DNA of 64,000 bases, from contig JARWKL010000004.1 in assembly GCA_029961685.1 (NCBI GenBank), forward strand, positions 17,978,348 through 18,042,347. Reading direction: 5' to 3'. Source of the stretch: Aristolochia californica (taxonomy: Eukaryota > Streptophyta > Magnoliopsida > Piperales > Aristolochiaceae). A program made the position numbers and the translations under genes. The notes below the pieces were generated by a model. The model ran no database searches and was not told the DNA's origin. It worked only from the letters and a program-made list of their open reading frames with translations. This document shows, piece by piece, positions 1 to 14,500 of the stretch; within the stretch, counting starts at the first letter, position 1, and every line of letters starts with the position of its first letter.

Positions 1-3000
1 TACGTCTGCTTTTTTAAGTGGACAAAATATTGGTTTGTTTGACTCGGGTAAATATCTCACCGCTCGTTCACTTGAGAATTTAATCTTATTGGTATTAAAT
101 GGTTTGGATCCATAGGTCATTTGCATCTTTAACATGTGTAGAAAAATCTCTTTCTTATAAAATTCCAAGCAATTGGGGTTGAACTAGTGGAATTTACCAA
201 ACTTGGATAACAAAACTTTTGTGTTCATTTGTCATGTGGGATTAAATTTTCTTTAATTACATTTTTATTGCCTTAAATTCTTTCCATACATAAACTCTAA
301 AATTTTGATTTTGTTGTGATCTATTTGCCTTTTATCTCTTTTTTCGTTTACGAGATGAAGGGAAAGTGAAAACTCAAGTTTGAATTTAAGAAAAAAGAAT
401 ACATCTAAAATGGAAATGCACATTGCACAAATGTAGAGAGAGATAATTCCAAAAAGTTTCTGTAATTTTAAGGGATTGTAAACTCTTTTTAGGTTTTATA
501 TATTTGGTTTTGCAATCATCGAGAAAAGGGGGAGGCAGGGGATTTTTGACCGAGTGTTGACCCCCAATCCATAAGTCATTCCTTACAAAAATATAGCACA
601 TTACACACGATAAATAACTTTTCAATCATCTAAGATTGTTAGGTCAGCTTTTTGTAAGTGGGTAAAATAATGGCTTGTTTGACTCGGGTAAATATCCCAC
701 CACACGTTCACTTCAGAATTTCATGTTATTCTCTTTAAAAGGTTTGGATCTATAAGTCATTTGCATCTTTAACATGTTTCAAGCATGCATATCCAATTTT
801 TTAAAACTTGTGTAGAAAAATCACTTTCTTATAAAATTCAAGCTATTAGGGTTGAACTAGTGGAATTTCTCAGACATGGATAACAAAACTTTTGTGTTCA
901 TTTTTTGTGTGGGAATAAATATTCTTTACTTGAATTTTTTATTGCTTTAAATTATTTCCATATATAAACTCTAAAATTTTCATTTTGTTGTGATCTATTT
1001 GCCTTTTATGTCTTTTTTTTGTTTACAAGATGAAAGGAAAGTGTAAAGTCAAATTTTGATTAAAGAAAAAATTATACATCTAAAATGGAAATGCACAATG
1101 CACAAATGTAGAGAGAGATAATTCCAAAAAGTGTCTGTAATTTTTAGGGATTGTAAACTCTTTTTTGTTTTTCTATATCTGGTTTTACAATTGTCAGGAA
1201 ACGAGGGAGGCGAGGGATTTTTAAGTGAGTGTTGACTCCCAATCCATAAGTCATTAGTTAAAAAAATATAGGCCATTAAGCATGAAAAAACACTTTACAA
1301 TCATCTATGATCGTTAGGTCAGCTTGTTGTAAATGGGCAAAATAATGGCTTGTTGGACTCAGATAAATATACCACCGCACGTTCATTTGAGAATTTAATG
1401 TTATTCTCTTTAAAAGGTTTGGATCCATAGGTCATTTGCATCTTTAAGATGTTTCTAGCATGCATATCCATTTTTTAAAACATGTGTAGAAAAATCTCTT
1501 TCTTATAAAATTTCAAGCTATTACGTTTGAAATAGTGGAATTTCCCAAACTTGGATAACAAAACTTTTGTGTTCATTTGTTGTGTGTGAATAAATTTTCT
1601 TTACATACATTTTTTCTTGCTTTAAATTCTTTCCATACATAAACTCTAAAATTTCCATTTAGTTGTGATCTATTTGCCTTTTATCTCTTTTTTGTTTACG
1701 AGATGAAGGGAGAGGGAAAACTCAATATTTAATTTAAGAAAAATCTATACAGTTAAAATGGAAATGCACAATGCTCAAAAGTTTAGAGAAATGATTCTAA
1801 AAAGTGTCTGTAATTTTTAGGGATTGTAAACTCTTTTTAGTTTTTATACATTAGGTTTTGCAATTGTCGGGAAAAGGGGGAGGTGGGGGATTTTTAACTG
1901 AGTGTTGACTCCAAATCCATAAGTCATTCCTTACAAAAATACAGCATGTTAGGTATGATAAATCAGTTTACAATCATCTATGATCGTTAGGTCAGCTTTT
2001 TTTAAATGGGCAAAATAATGGCTTGTTTTACTCGGGTAAATATCCCACCGGACGTTCACTTGAGAATTTAAAGTTGTTCTCTTTAAATGGTTTGGATGCA
2101 TAGGTCATTTGCATCTTTAACATGTTTCAAGCATGCATATCCATTTTTTAAAACATGTGTAGAAAAATCTATTTCTTATCAAATTCCAAGCTATAAGGAT
2201 TGAAAAAAACTTTTGTGTTCATTTGTGGTGTGTGAATAAATTTTCTTTACTAACATTTGTTATTGCTTTAAATTTTTTGCATTCATAAACTCTAAAATTT
2301 TCCACTATTTGCCTTTTATCGCTTTTTTTGTTTACGAGATGAAGGGAAAGTGAAAACTCAAGTTTTTATTTGAGAAAAAAGTATATATCTAAAATGGAAA
2401 TGCACAATGCTCAAATGTAGAAAGATTTAATTCCAAAAAGTGTCTATAATTTTTAGGATTGTAAAATCGTTTTAGTTTTTATATATCAGGTTTTGCAAAA
2501 GTCGGGCAAAGGGGGATGCGGGGGATTTTTAACTGAGTGTTGACTCCTAATCCCTAAGTCGTTACTTACAAAAATATATCCCCTCATGCAAGATAAATCA
2601 CATTACAATCATCATTGATCGTTAGGTCAGCTTTTTGTAAATGGGCAAAAAAATGGCTTGTGAGACTCGGGTAAATATCCCACTACACAATCACTTGAGA
2701 ATTTCATGTTATTCTCTTTAAAAGGTTTGGATCCATAGGGCAATTTCATCTTTAACATGTTTCAAGCATGCATATCCATTTTTTAAAACATGTGTAGAAA
2801 AATCTCTTTCTTATAAAATTCCGAGCAATTAGGGTTGAACTAGTGGAATTTCCCAAACTTGGATAACAAAACTTTTGTGTTTATTTGTTGTGTGTGAATA
2901 AATTTTCTTCACTTACATTCACTATTGCTTTAAATTCTTTACATACATAAACTCTAAACTTTTCATTTTGTTGTGACCTATTTACCATTTATCTCTTTTT

Positions 3001-5060
3001 TTGTTTATGAAATGAAGGGAAAATGAAAACACAAGTTTTGATTTAAGAAAAAAGTATACATCTTAAATGGAAATGCACATTGCACAAATGTATAGAGAGA
3101 AAATTCCAAAAAACGTCTGTAATTTTTAGGTATTGTAAACTCTTTTTAGTTTTTATATATCAGATTGTGCAGTCGTCAGGAAAAGGGGGAGGCGGGGGAT
3201 TTTTAATTGAGTGTTGACTCCTAATCCATAAGTCATACCTTGAAAAATATAGCCCATTACGCATGATAAATCACTTTACTATCATCTAAGATCGTTTGGT
3301 CAGCTTTTTGAAAGTGGGTAAAATAATGGTTTATTTGACTCAGTTAAATGACCCACCACACGTTCACTTGAGAATTTAATGATATTCTCTATAAAAGGTT
3401 TGGATCCATAGGTCATTTGCAACTTTAACTTGTTTCAAGCATGCATATCCATTTTGTAAAACTGGAATTTCCAAAACTTGGATAACAAAACTTTTGTGTT
3501 CATTTGTGGTGTGTGAATAAATTTTCTTTACTTACATTTGTTATTGCCTTAAATTCTTTCCATTCATAAACTCTAAAATTTTCATTTTGTTGTGATCTAT
3601 TTGCCTTTTATCTCTTTTTTTTGTTTACAAGATGAAGGGAAAGTGAAAACTCATGTTTTTATTTAAGAAAAAGTATACATCTAAAATGGAAATGCACATT
3701 GCACAAATGTACAGAGCTATAATTCCTAAAAGTGTCTGTAACTTTTAGGTATTTTACACTATTTTTAGTTTTAATATATCAGGTTGTGCATTCGTGGGCA
3801 AAATAGGGAGGTAGGGGATTTTTAACTGAGTGTTGACTCCTAATCCTTAAGTCGTTTCTTAAACAAATATTGTCGTTACGCATAATAAATCACATTACAA
3901 TAATCTATGATCGTGCGGAAAAATAATGGCTTGTTTCACTCGAGTAAATATCCCACCCCGACTTCACTTGAGAATTTAATGTTATTCTTTTTAAAAGCTT
4001 TGGATCCATAGGTCATTTGCATCTTTAACATGTTTCAAGCACGCATATCCATTGTTTAAAACATGTGAAGAAAAATCTTTTTCTTGTAAAATTCCAACCT
4101 ATTAGGGTTGAACTAGTGGAATTTCCCAAATTTGGATAAAGAAAACTTTTGTGTTCATTTGTGATGTGTGAATAAATTTTCTTGACTTACATTTTTTATT
4201 ACTTTAATTTCTTTCCATACATAAACTCTAAAAGTTTCATTTTGTTGTGATCTATTTGCCTTTTAGCGCTTTTTTTTGTAAATGAGATGAAGGGAAAGTG
4301 AAAACTCAAGTTTTGATTTTGAAAAAAGTATACAACTAAAATGGAAATGCCCAATGCAAAAATGTAGAGACAGATAATTCAAAAAACTTTCTCTAATTTT
4401 TAGGGATTGAAAACACTCTATAGTTTTTATATATCTAGTTTTGAAATCGTCGGGAAAAGGAGGAGGTGGGGGAATTTTATCTGAGTGTTGACTCCAAATC
4501 CATAAGTCATTCCTTACAAAAATATAGCCCGTTAGGCATGATAAATCACTTTACAATCATCTATGATCTTTAGGTCATCTTTTAGTAAGTGGGAAAAATA
4601 ATGGGTTGTTTGACTCGGGTAAATATCCCACCGCACGTTTACTTGAGAATTTAATGTTATTCTCTTTAAAAGGTTTGGATTCATAGGTCATTTGCATCTT
4701 TAACATGTTTCAAGCATGCATATCCATTTTTTAAAACATGTGTAGAAAAATCTCTTTCTTCTAAAATTCAGACCAATTAGGGTTGAACTAGTGGAATTCC
4801 CAAACATGCATAACAAAACTTTTGTGTTCATTCGTTGTGTATGAATAATTTTTCTTTACTTACGTTAGCTATTGCTTTAAATTTTGTTCATACATAAACT
4901 CTAAAATTTTCATTTTGTTGTGATCTATTTTCCTTTTATCTCTTTTTTTGTTTACGAGTTGAAGGGAAAGTGAAAACTCAAGTTTTGATTGAAGAAAAAA
5001 GTTTACATCTAAAAAGGAAATGAACATTGCACAAATGTAGAGAGAGATAATTCCAAAAAG
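1..5060 (+). repeat. satellite domain 1: units lacking the AGCGTTTG octamer
   Basis: The unit starts from 741 to 4672 are preceded by GAATTTAATG joined straight to TTATTCTC (or a one-base variant), without the AGCGTTTG octamer that nearly all later units carry. The first start (101) is also short there but further altered. This makes the intact units here 673-675 bp instead of about 680. Three units are shorter still: 741-1415 follows a 640-bp interval, 2089-2723 has lost bases around 2203-2208, and 3397-3996 has lost bases at about 3462 and 3915. The domain ends at the phase-jump junction near 5056-5062. Confidence 0.88.
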
Positions 5061-5062
5061 TT
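4672..5062 (+). repeat. truncated satellite unit with phase jump
   Basis: The unit runs normally to the CCAAAAAG word and then, near 5056-5062, jumps straight to the ATAGGCCATTTGC phase of the next unit, losing about 290 bp. The junction is also the edge between octamer-lacking units (left) and octamer-bearing units (right). Confidence 0.9.
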
Positions 5063-8000
5063 TTTATAGGCCATTTGCATCTTTAACATGTTTCAAGCAT
5101 GCACATCCATTTTTAAAACATGTGTACAAAAATCTCCTTCTTATGAAATTCCTAGATATTAGGCTCAACTAGTGGAATTTCCCAAACTTGGATAACAAAA
5201 CATTTGCGTTCATTTGTGGTGTCTGAATAAATTTTCTTTACTTACATTTTTTATTGCTTTACATTTTTTTCATACATAAACTCTAAAATTTTCATTTTGT
5301 TGTAATCTATTTGCCTTTGATCTCTTTTTTGTTTAAGAGATGAAGGGACAGTGAGAACTCAAGTTTTGATTTCAGAAAAAAGAATACATCAAAAGTGGAA
5401 ATGCATAATGCACAAATGTAAAAAGGGATAATTCCAAAAAGGGTCTGTAATTTTTAGGGATTATAAACTCTTTTTAGTTTTTATATATTAGGTTTTGCAA
5501 TCGTCGGGAAAAGGGGGAGGCGGGGGATTTTTAATTAAGTGTAGACTCCAAATCCAAAAGCCATTCCTTACAAAAATATAGCCTGTAACAAATGATAAAT
5601 CACTTTTCAATAATCTATGATCGTTAGGTCAACTTTTTGTAAATGGGCAAAATAATGTCTTGTTTGACTCGGTTAAATATCCCACCTCACATTCACTTGA
5701 GAATTTAATGAATGTTTTTTATTCTCTTTAAAAGGTTGGGATCCTTAGGTCATTCACATCTTTAACATGTTTCAAGCATGCATATCCATTTTTTAAAACA
5801 TGTGTAAAAAAATCTCTTTATTATAAAATTTCAAGATATTAGGGTTGAACTAGTAGAATTTCACAAACTTGGATAACAAAACATTTGTGTTGATTTGTGG
5901 TGTGTGAATAAATTTTTTTTACTTACATTTGTTATTGCTTTAAATTTTTTCCATATATAAACTCTAAAATTTTCACTTTGTTGTGATCTATTTGACTTTG
6001 ATCTCTTTTTTTTTTTAAGAGACGAAGGGACAGTGAGAACTCATGTTTTGATTTAAGAAAAAAGTATATATATAAAGTGGAAATGCACAATGGGCAAAAT
6101 TAGAGAGAGATAATTCCAAAAAGTGTCTGTAATTTTTCAGGGTTTGTAAACTCTTTTTATTTTCTATATATTAGGGTTTTCAATCGTCGGGAAATGGGGG
6201 AGGAGGGGGGTTTTAATTGAGTGTTGAATCCCAATCCATAAGTCATTCCTAACTAAAATATAGCCCGTTACGCATGATAAATTACTTTACAATCATCTAT
6301 GATCGTTAGGTCAGCTTTTTGTAGATGCGCAAAATAATGGCTTGTTTGACTCGGGTAAATATCCCACCACACGTTCACTTGGGAATTTATTGAGCGCATG
6401 TCATTCTTTTTGAAATTTTTGGATCCATAGGTCATTTGCATCTCCAACATGTTTCATGCATGCATATCCATTTTTTTCAATAATCTTTTTCTTATAAATT
6501 TTCAAGCTATTATGGTTTAACTAGTAGAATTTCCCAAACTAGGATAACAAAAATTGTGTTCATTTGTGGTGTGTGAATAAATTTTCTTTACTTACATTTG
6601 TTATTGCTTTAAATTTTTTCCATACATAAACTCTAAAATTTTCTTTTTGTTGTGATCTTTTCGCCTTTTATCTCTTTTTTTTTACGAGATCCAGGGAAAG
6701 TGAAAACTTGAGTTTTTATTTAAGAAAAAAGTATACTTATAAAATGGAAAATACAATGCACAAATATAGAGAGAGATAATTCCAAAAAAGTGTCTGTAAT
6801 GTTTTAGGGTTTGTAGACTCTTTTTAGTTTTTATATATTAGGTTTTGCAATCGTCGGGAAAAGGGGTAGGCGGGGGATTTTTAACTGAGTGTCGACTCCC
6901 AAGCCATAATTCATTCCTTAAAAAAATATAGCCCATTAAGCATGATAAATCACTTTACAATCATCTATAATCGTAATGGCAGCTTTCTGTAAATGGGCGA
7001 AGTAATGGCTTATTTGACTCGAGTAAATATCCCACCGCACGTTCACTTGAGAATTCAATGCGCGTTTGTTATCCTTTTTAAAAGGTTTGGATCCATAGGT
7101 CATTTGCATCTTTAACATATTTCAAGCATGCATATCAATTTTTTAAAACATGTGAAGAAAATTCTCTTTCTTTAAAATTCCAAGCTATTAGGGTTCAACT
7201 AGTAGAATTTCCCAAACATGGATAACAAAACTTTTGTGTTCATTTGTGGTCTGTGAATATATATTCTTTACTTACATTTTTTATTGCTTTAAATTTTTTC
7301 CATATCTAAACTCTTAAATTTTTATTTTGTTGTCATCTATTTGCCTTTTATCTCTTTTTAGTTCACGAGATGAAGGGAAGGTGAAAACTCAAGTTTTGAT
7401 TTAAGAAAAAATTATAGAACTAAAATTGAAATTCACAATGCGCAAATGAAGACATAGATAATTTCTTAAAGTGTTTTTAATTTTTAGAGATTGTAAACTC
7501 TTTTTAGTTTTTAAATATTATGTTTTTCAATCGTCGGGAAATAGGGGAGGAGAGGTGTTTTATCTGAGTGTTGACTCCCAATCTATAAGTTATTCCCTAC
7601 AAAAATGTAGCCGGTTACGCATGATAAATCACTTTACAATAAACTATGATTGTTAGGTGAGTTTTTTGTAAATGGGCAAAATAATAGCTTGTTTGACTCG
7701 GCTAAATATCCCATCGCAAGTGCACTTGAGAATTGAATGAGCATCTGTTCTTCTCATTAAAAGGTTTGGATCCATAGGACGTTTGCATCTTTAACATGTT
7801 TTAAGCATGCATATCCATTTTTTAAAACATGTGTACAAAAATCTCTTTCTTATGAAATTCCTAAATATTAGGTTCAACTAGTGGAATTTCCCAAACTTGG
7901 ATAACAAAATATTTGTGTTCATTTGTGGTGTGTGAATAAATTTTCTTTACTTACATTTGTTATTGTTTTAAATTTTTTCGATACATAAACTCTAAAATTT

Positions 8001-11000
8001 TCATTTTGTTGTGATCTATTTGCCTTTGATCTCTTTTTTGTTTAAGAGATGAAGGTACAATGAGAACACAAGTTTTGATTTCAGAAAAAAGTATACATCT
8101 AAAGTGGAAATGCACAATGCACAAATGTAGAGAGAGATAATTCCAAAAAGGGTTTGCAATTTTTAGGGATTATAAACTTTTTTTGTTTTTTTATATTAGG
8201 TTTTGCAATCATCGGGAAAAGGGGAAGGCGGGGGATTTTTAATTATGTGTAGACTCCAAATCCATAAGTCATTCCTTACAAAAATATAGCCTATTACGCA
8301 TGATAAATCACTTTTCAATAATCTATGATCGTTAGGGTAACTTTTTATAAATGGGAAAAATAATGTCTTATTTGACTCGGTTAAATATCCCACCACACAT
8401 TCACTTGAGAATTTATTGAACGTTTTTTATTCTCTTTAAAAGGTTTAGATCCTTAGGTCGTTCACATCTTTAACATGTTCCAAGCATGCATATCCATTTT
8501 TTAAAACATGTGTAGAAAAATCTCTTTGTTATAAAATTCCAAGCTATTAGGGTTGAACTAGTAGACTTTCACAAACTTGGATAACAAAACTTTTGTGTTC
8601 ATTTGTGGTGTGTGAATAAATTTTCTTTACTTACATTTGTTACTGATTTAAATTTTTTCCATACATAAACTCTAAAATTTTCATTTTGTTGTGATCTATT
8701 TGCCTTTGATCTCTTTTTTGTTTAAGAGATGAAGAGATAGTGAGAACTCAAGTTTATATTTCATAAAAAAGTATACATCTTAAGTGGAAATGCACAATGC
8801 ACAAAATTTGAGAGAGATTAATTTTTCAGGGTTTGTAAACTCTTTTTATTTTCTATATATTAGGTTTTTCAATCGTCTGGAAATGGGGGAGGAGGGGGGT
8901 TTTAACTAAGTGTTGAATCCCAATCCATAAGTCATTCCTTAGTAGAATATAGCCCATTACGCATGATAAATTACTTTACAATCATTTATGATCGTTATGT
9001 CAGCTTTTTGTAGATGTGCAAAATAATGGCTTGTTTGACTCGGGTAAATATCCCACCACACGTTCACTTGGGAATTTAATGAGCACATGTCTTTCTTTTT
9101 AAAAGGTTTGGATCCATAGGTAGTTTGCATCTTTAACATGTTTCATGCTTGCATATCCATTTTTTAAAAGATGTGTTCAAACATTTTTTTAAAAATCTCT
9201 TTTTTATAAAATTCCAAGCAAAGGTTGAACTAGTGGAATTTCCCAAACATGGATAAAAACACGTTTGTGTTCATTTGTGGTGTGTGAATTAATTTTCTTT
9301 ACTTACATTTGTTATTGCTTTAAATTTTTTCCATACATAAACTCTAAAATTTTCATTTGGTTGTGATCTGTTAGCCTTTTATCTTTTTTTTTTTTGTTTA
9401 TGAGATGAAGGGAAAATGAGAACTCAAGTTTTGGTTTTAGAAAAAAAGTATACATCTAAATGGAAAAGCACAATGCTCAAATGTAGAGAGAGACAATTCC
9501 AAAAAGAGTCTGTAATTTTTAGGGATTGTAAACTCTTAAGTTTTTATATATCAGGTTTTGCAATCGTTGAGAAAAAGGGGAGGCGAGGGATTTTTAACTG
9601 ATTGTTGACTCCCAATCTATAAGTCATTCCTTACAAAAATATACCATGTTGGGAATGATAAATAACTTTTGAATCATCTATGATCGTTAGGTCAGCTTTT
9701 TGTTAATGGGAAAAATAATGGCTTGTTTGAATAGGTTAAATATCCCACTGCACATTCACTTTAGAATTTAATGAACGTTTGTTATTCATTTTAAAAGGTT
9801 TGGATCCATAGGTAGCTCGCATCTTTAACATGTTTCAAGCATGCATATCCATTTTTTAAAACATGTGTAGAAAAATCTCTTTCTTATAAAATTCCAAGAT
9901 ATTATGGTTGAACTAGTGGAATTTCCAGAACTTGGATAACAAAACTTTTGTGTTCATTTGTGGTGTGTGAATAAATTTTCTTTACTAACCTTTGTTATTG
10001 CTTTAAATTTTTTCCATACATAAACTCTAAAATTTTCATTTTGTTGTGATCTATTTGCCTTTTATCTCTTTTTTGTTTACGAGATGAAGGAAATGTTAAA
10101 ACTCAAGTTTTGATTTCTGAAAAAAGTATACATCTAAAATAGAAATGCACAATGCAAAAATGTATAGAGAGATCATTCCAAAAAGTGTTTGTAATTTTCA
10201 GGGTTTGTAAACCCTTTTTAGTTTTTATATTTTAGGTTTTGGAATCGTTGAGAAAAGAGGGAAGCGGGGGATTTTTAACTGAGTGTTCACTCCCAATCCA
10301 TAAGTCATTTCTTAGAAATATATAGCCCATTACGCATGATAAATCAATTTACAATCATCTAGGATCGTTAGGTCAGCTTTTGGTAGATGGGCAAAATATT
10401 GGCTTAATTGACTCGGGTAAATATCCCACCGCACGTTCACTTGAGAATTTAATGAGCGTTTGTTATTCTCTTTAAAACATTTGGATCCATAGGTCGTTTG
10501 TATCTTTAATATGTTTCAAGCATGCATATCCATTTTTAAAAACATGTGTAGAAAAATCTCTTTCTTATAAAATTCCAAGCTATTAGGTTGAACTAGTGGA
10601 ATTTCTAGAACTTGGATAAAAAAAATTTTGTGTTCATTTGTGGTGTGTGAATAAATTTTCTTTACTTACATTTGTTATTGCTTTAAATTTTTTCCATACA
10701 TAAACTCTAAATTTTTCATTTTGTTGTGATTTATTTGGCTTTTAATGGCTTATTTGACTCGGGTAAATATCCCACCGCACATTCACTATAGAATTCAATG
10801 CATGTTTGTTATCCTTTTTAAAAGGTTTGGATCCATAGGTCATTTGCAACTTTAAAATATTTCAAGAATGCATATCAATTTTTGAAAACATGTGAAGAAA
10901 AATCTCTTTCTTATAAAATTTTAAGCTATTAGGGTTCAACTAGTAGAATTTCCCAAACATGGATAACAAAACTTTTGTGTTCATTTGTGGTGTGTGAATA

Positions 11001-11505
11001 TATATTCTTTACTTACATTTGTTGTTTTTGCTTAAAAAATATTCCATATCAAAACTCTAAAATTTTGATTTTGTTGTGATTTATTTGCCTTTTATCTCAA
11101 TTTAGTTAACTGATGAAGGGAAAGTGAAAAATCAAGTTTTGATTTATGAAAAAAGTATACAACTAAAATGGAAATGCACAATGCTCAAATGAAGAGAGAG
11201 ATAATTCCAAAAAGCGTCTATAATTTTAAGGGATTGTGAACTCTTTTTAGTTTTTAAATATTATGTTTTTCAATTGTCAGGAAAAGGGGGAGGAGTTGGG
11301 TTTTAACTAAGTGTTGACTCCCAATCCATAAGTCATTCCGTAAAAAAATATTGCCCATTACGCAAGATAAATCACTTTACAATCATCTATGATCATTAGG
11401 TCAACTTTTTGTAGATGGGCAAAATAATGGCTTGTTTGACTCGTGTAAATATCCCACCGCACGTTCACTTGAGAATTTAATGTGCGTTTGTTATTCTCTT
11501 TAAAA
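5061..11505 (+). repeat. satellite domain 2: four-unit block duplication
   Basis: The stretch from about 5,061 to 6,480 matches about 7,768 to 9,180 at an offset of 2,690-2,708 bp, about four units. Shared private variants include GTGTACAAAAATCT, GAAATTCCTAAATATTAGG-like text, TTTGATCTCTTTTTTG with TTTAAGAGA, TGTAGACTCCAAATCC, TTAGGTC(A/G)TTCACATC, GTGTTGAATCCC and CACTTGGGAATTTA. A second pair, about 7,004-7,570 and 10,743-11,310, shares GAATTCAATG, TTATCCTTTTTAAAAGG and GAATATATATTC at an offset near 3,740 bp. Confidence 0.8.
10478..10823 (+). repeat. truncated satellite unit (346 bp) with phase jump
   Basis: Near 10,741 the text TTTGGCTTTT passes directly to AATGGCTTATTTGACTC, skipping about 335 bp of the unit. 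The sequence right of the junction closely matches the copy at 7,004 onwards, so the junction is also the left edge of a duplicated block. Confidence 0.9.
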
Positions 11506-14500
11506 GGTTTGGATCCATAGGTTTTTTGCATCTTTAACATGTTTCAAGCATGCATATCCATTTTTTTAAAACCTGTGTAGAAACATCTCTTTCTTATAAA
11601 ATTCCAAGCTATTAGGTTGAACTAGTGGAATTTCCCAAACTTGGGTAAAATAACTTTTGTGTTCATTTTTGGTGTGTGAATAAATTTTTTTTACTTACAT
11701 TTTTGTGATCTTTTTGCCTTTTACTCTTTTCGTTTATGAGATGGAGGGAAAGTGAAAACTCAAGTTTTGATTTCAGAAAAAAGTATACATCTAAAATGGA
11801 AATTCACAATGCACAAATGTAGAGAGTGGTAATTCCAAAAAGGGTCTGTAATTTTTAGGGAATGTAAACTCTTTTTAGTTTTTAAATATTAGGTTTGGCA
11901 ATCGTCGGGAAAAGGGGGAGGTGGGGGATTTTTAAGTAAGTGTCGACTCCTAATCTATAAGTCATTCCTTACAAAAATATAATCTGTTACGCATGATAAA
12001 TCACTTTACAATCATGTATGATTGTTAGGTTAGCTTTTGGTAAATGGACAAAATAATGGCTTGTTTGACTCGGTTAAATATCCCACCACACGTTCACTTG
12101 AGTGTTTAATGAATGTTTGTTATTCTCTTTAAAAGGTTTGGATCATAGGTCGTTCACATCTTTAAAATGTTTCAAGTAATTATATCAATTTTTTTAAACA
12201 TGTGTAGAAAAATCTCTTTCTTATAAAATTCCAAGCCATTAGGGTTGAACTTGTAGAATTTCCCAAACTTGGATAACAAAACTTTTGTGTTCATTTGTTG
12301 TGTGTGACTAAATTTTCTTTACTTACGTTTTTTATTGCTTTAAATTTTTTCCATTCATAAACTCTAAAATTATCATTTTGTTGCGATCTTTTTGCCTTTT
12401 ATCTCTTTTTTTTTACGAGATGAAGGGAAAGTGAAAACTAAAGTTTTGATTTAAGAAAAAAGTATACATCTAAAATTTAAATGCACAATGAAAAAATTGA
12501 GAGAGAGATAATACCAAAAACTGTTTGTAATTTTTAGGGATTGTAAATTGTTTTTAGTTATTATATATTAGGTTTTGCAATCGTCGGGAAAAGGGTGAGG
12601 AGGTGGATTTTTAACTGAGTGTTGAATAACAATCCATAAGTCATTACTTAAAAAAATTTAGCCCTTTACACATTATAAATCACTTGACAATCATCTATGA
12701 TTGTTAGGTCTGCTTTTTGTAAATGGGCAAAATAATGGCTTTTTTTACTCGGGTAAATCTCTCAGTGCACGTTCACTTGAGAATTTAATAAAAAAAATTT
12801 ATTACCTTTAAAAGGTTTGGATCCATAGGTCATTTGTAACTTGAACATGTTTCTAGCATGCATATCCATTTTTTAAAACATGTGTAGAAAATTCTCTTTC
12901 TTATAAAATTCCAAGCTATTAGGGTTGCACTAGTGGAATTTCGCAAATTCTGATAACAAAACTTTTGTGTTCATTTGTGATGTATAATAAATTATTTTAC
13001 TTATATTTGTTATTGTTTCAAATTTTTTCCATACATAAACTCCAAAATTTTTAATTTGTTGTGATCTATTTGCCTTTTATCTCTTTTTTGTTTACGAGAT
13101 GAAGGGAAAGTGAAAACTCAAGTTTTGATTTAATAAAAAATTATAAATTTAAAATGTAAATGCACAATGCACACATGTAGAGAGAGTTAATTCCAAAAAT
13201 TTTATGTAGCTTATAGGGATTGTAAACTCTTTTTAGTTTTTATATATTAGGTTTGGTAATCGTAGTGAAAAGGGTGAGGCAAGGGATTTTTAACTGAGTG
13301 TTCAATCCCAATACATAAGTCATTCCTTAAAAAAATATTGCCGGTTACTCATGATAAATCACTTTACAATTATCTATGATCGTTAGGTCAGCTTTTTGTA
13401 AATGGGCAAAATAATGGCTTGTTTGACTCGGTTAAATATCCCACATCACGTTTACTTTAGAATTTAATGAGCGTTTTTAATTCTCTTTAAAAGGTTTGGA
13501 TCCATAGGTCATTGGCATCATTAACATGTTTCAAGCATGCATATCCATTTTTAAAACATGTGTAGAAAAATCTCTTCTTATAAAATTCCAAGCTATTAGG
13601 GTTGAACTTGTGGAATTTCCCAAACTTGGATAGCAAAAATTTTGTGTTCATTTGTGGTGTGTCAATAAATTTTCTTTACTTACACTTTTTATTGCTTTAA
13701 ATGTTTTCCATACATAGACTCTAAAATTTTCATTTTGTTGTTGTATATTTACCTTTTATCTCTTTTTTGTTTACGAGATGAAGGAAAGTGAAATCTCATG
13801 TTTTGATTTCAGAAAAAGTATACATCTAAAATGGAAATGCACAATGCACAATTCTTCCAAAAAGCTACGTTAATTTTTATGGATTATAAACTGTTTTTAG
13901 TTTTTATATATTAGGTTTTGCAATCATCGAAAAAAGAGGGAGGCAGGGGATTTTCAACTGAGTGTTGACCCCAATCCTTCAGTCATTCCTTTCAAAAATA
14001 TTACATGCTACGCATGATAAATCACTTTACAATCATCTATAATCGTTTGGTTAGATTTTAGTAAATGGAAAAATAATAGCTTGTTTGACTTGGTTAAATA
14101 TCTCATCGTACGTTCACTTGAGAATTTAATGAACGTTTGTTATTCTCCTAAAAAAGTTTGGATCCATCTTTAACATGTTTCCAGCATGCATATCCATTTT
14201 TTAAAATATGTGTAGAAAAACCACTTTCTTATAAAATTCCAAGCTATAAGGATTGAACTAGTAGAATTTCCCAAACTTCGATAACAAAACTTTTGTGTTC
14301 ATTTTTGGTGTGTGAATAAAATTTCTTTACTTACATTTGATATTGTTTTAAATGTTTTCCTTACATAAACTCTAAAATTTTCATTTTGTTGTGATCTTTT
14401 TTCCTTGTATCTCTTTTTTGTTTACGAGATGAAGGGAAAGTGAAAACTCAAGTTTTGATTTAAGAAAAAAGTATTCATCTAAAATGGAAATGTACAATGC

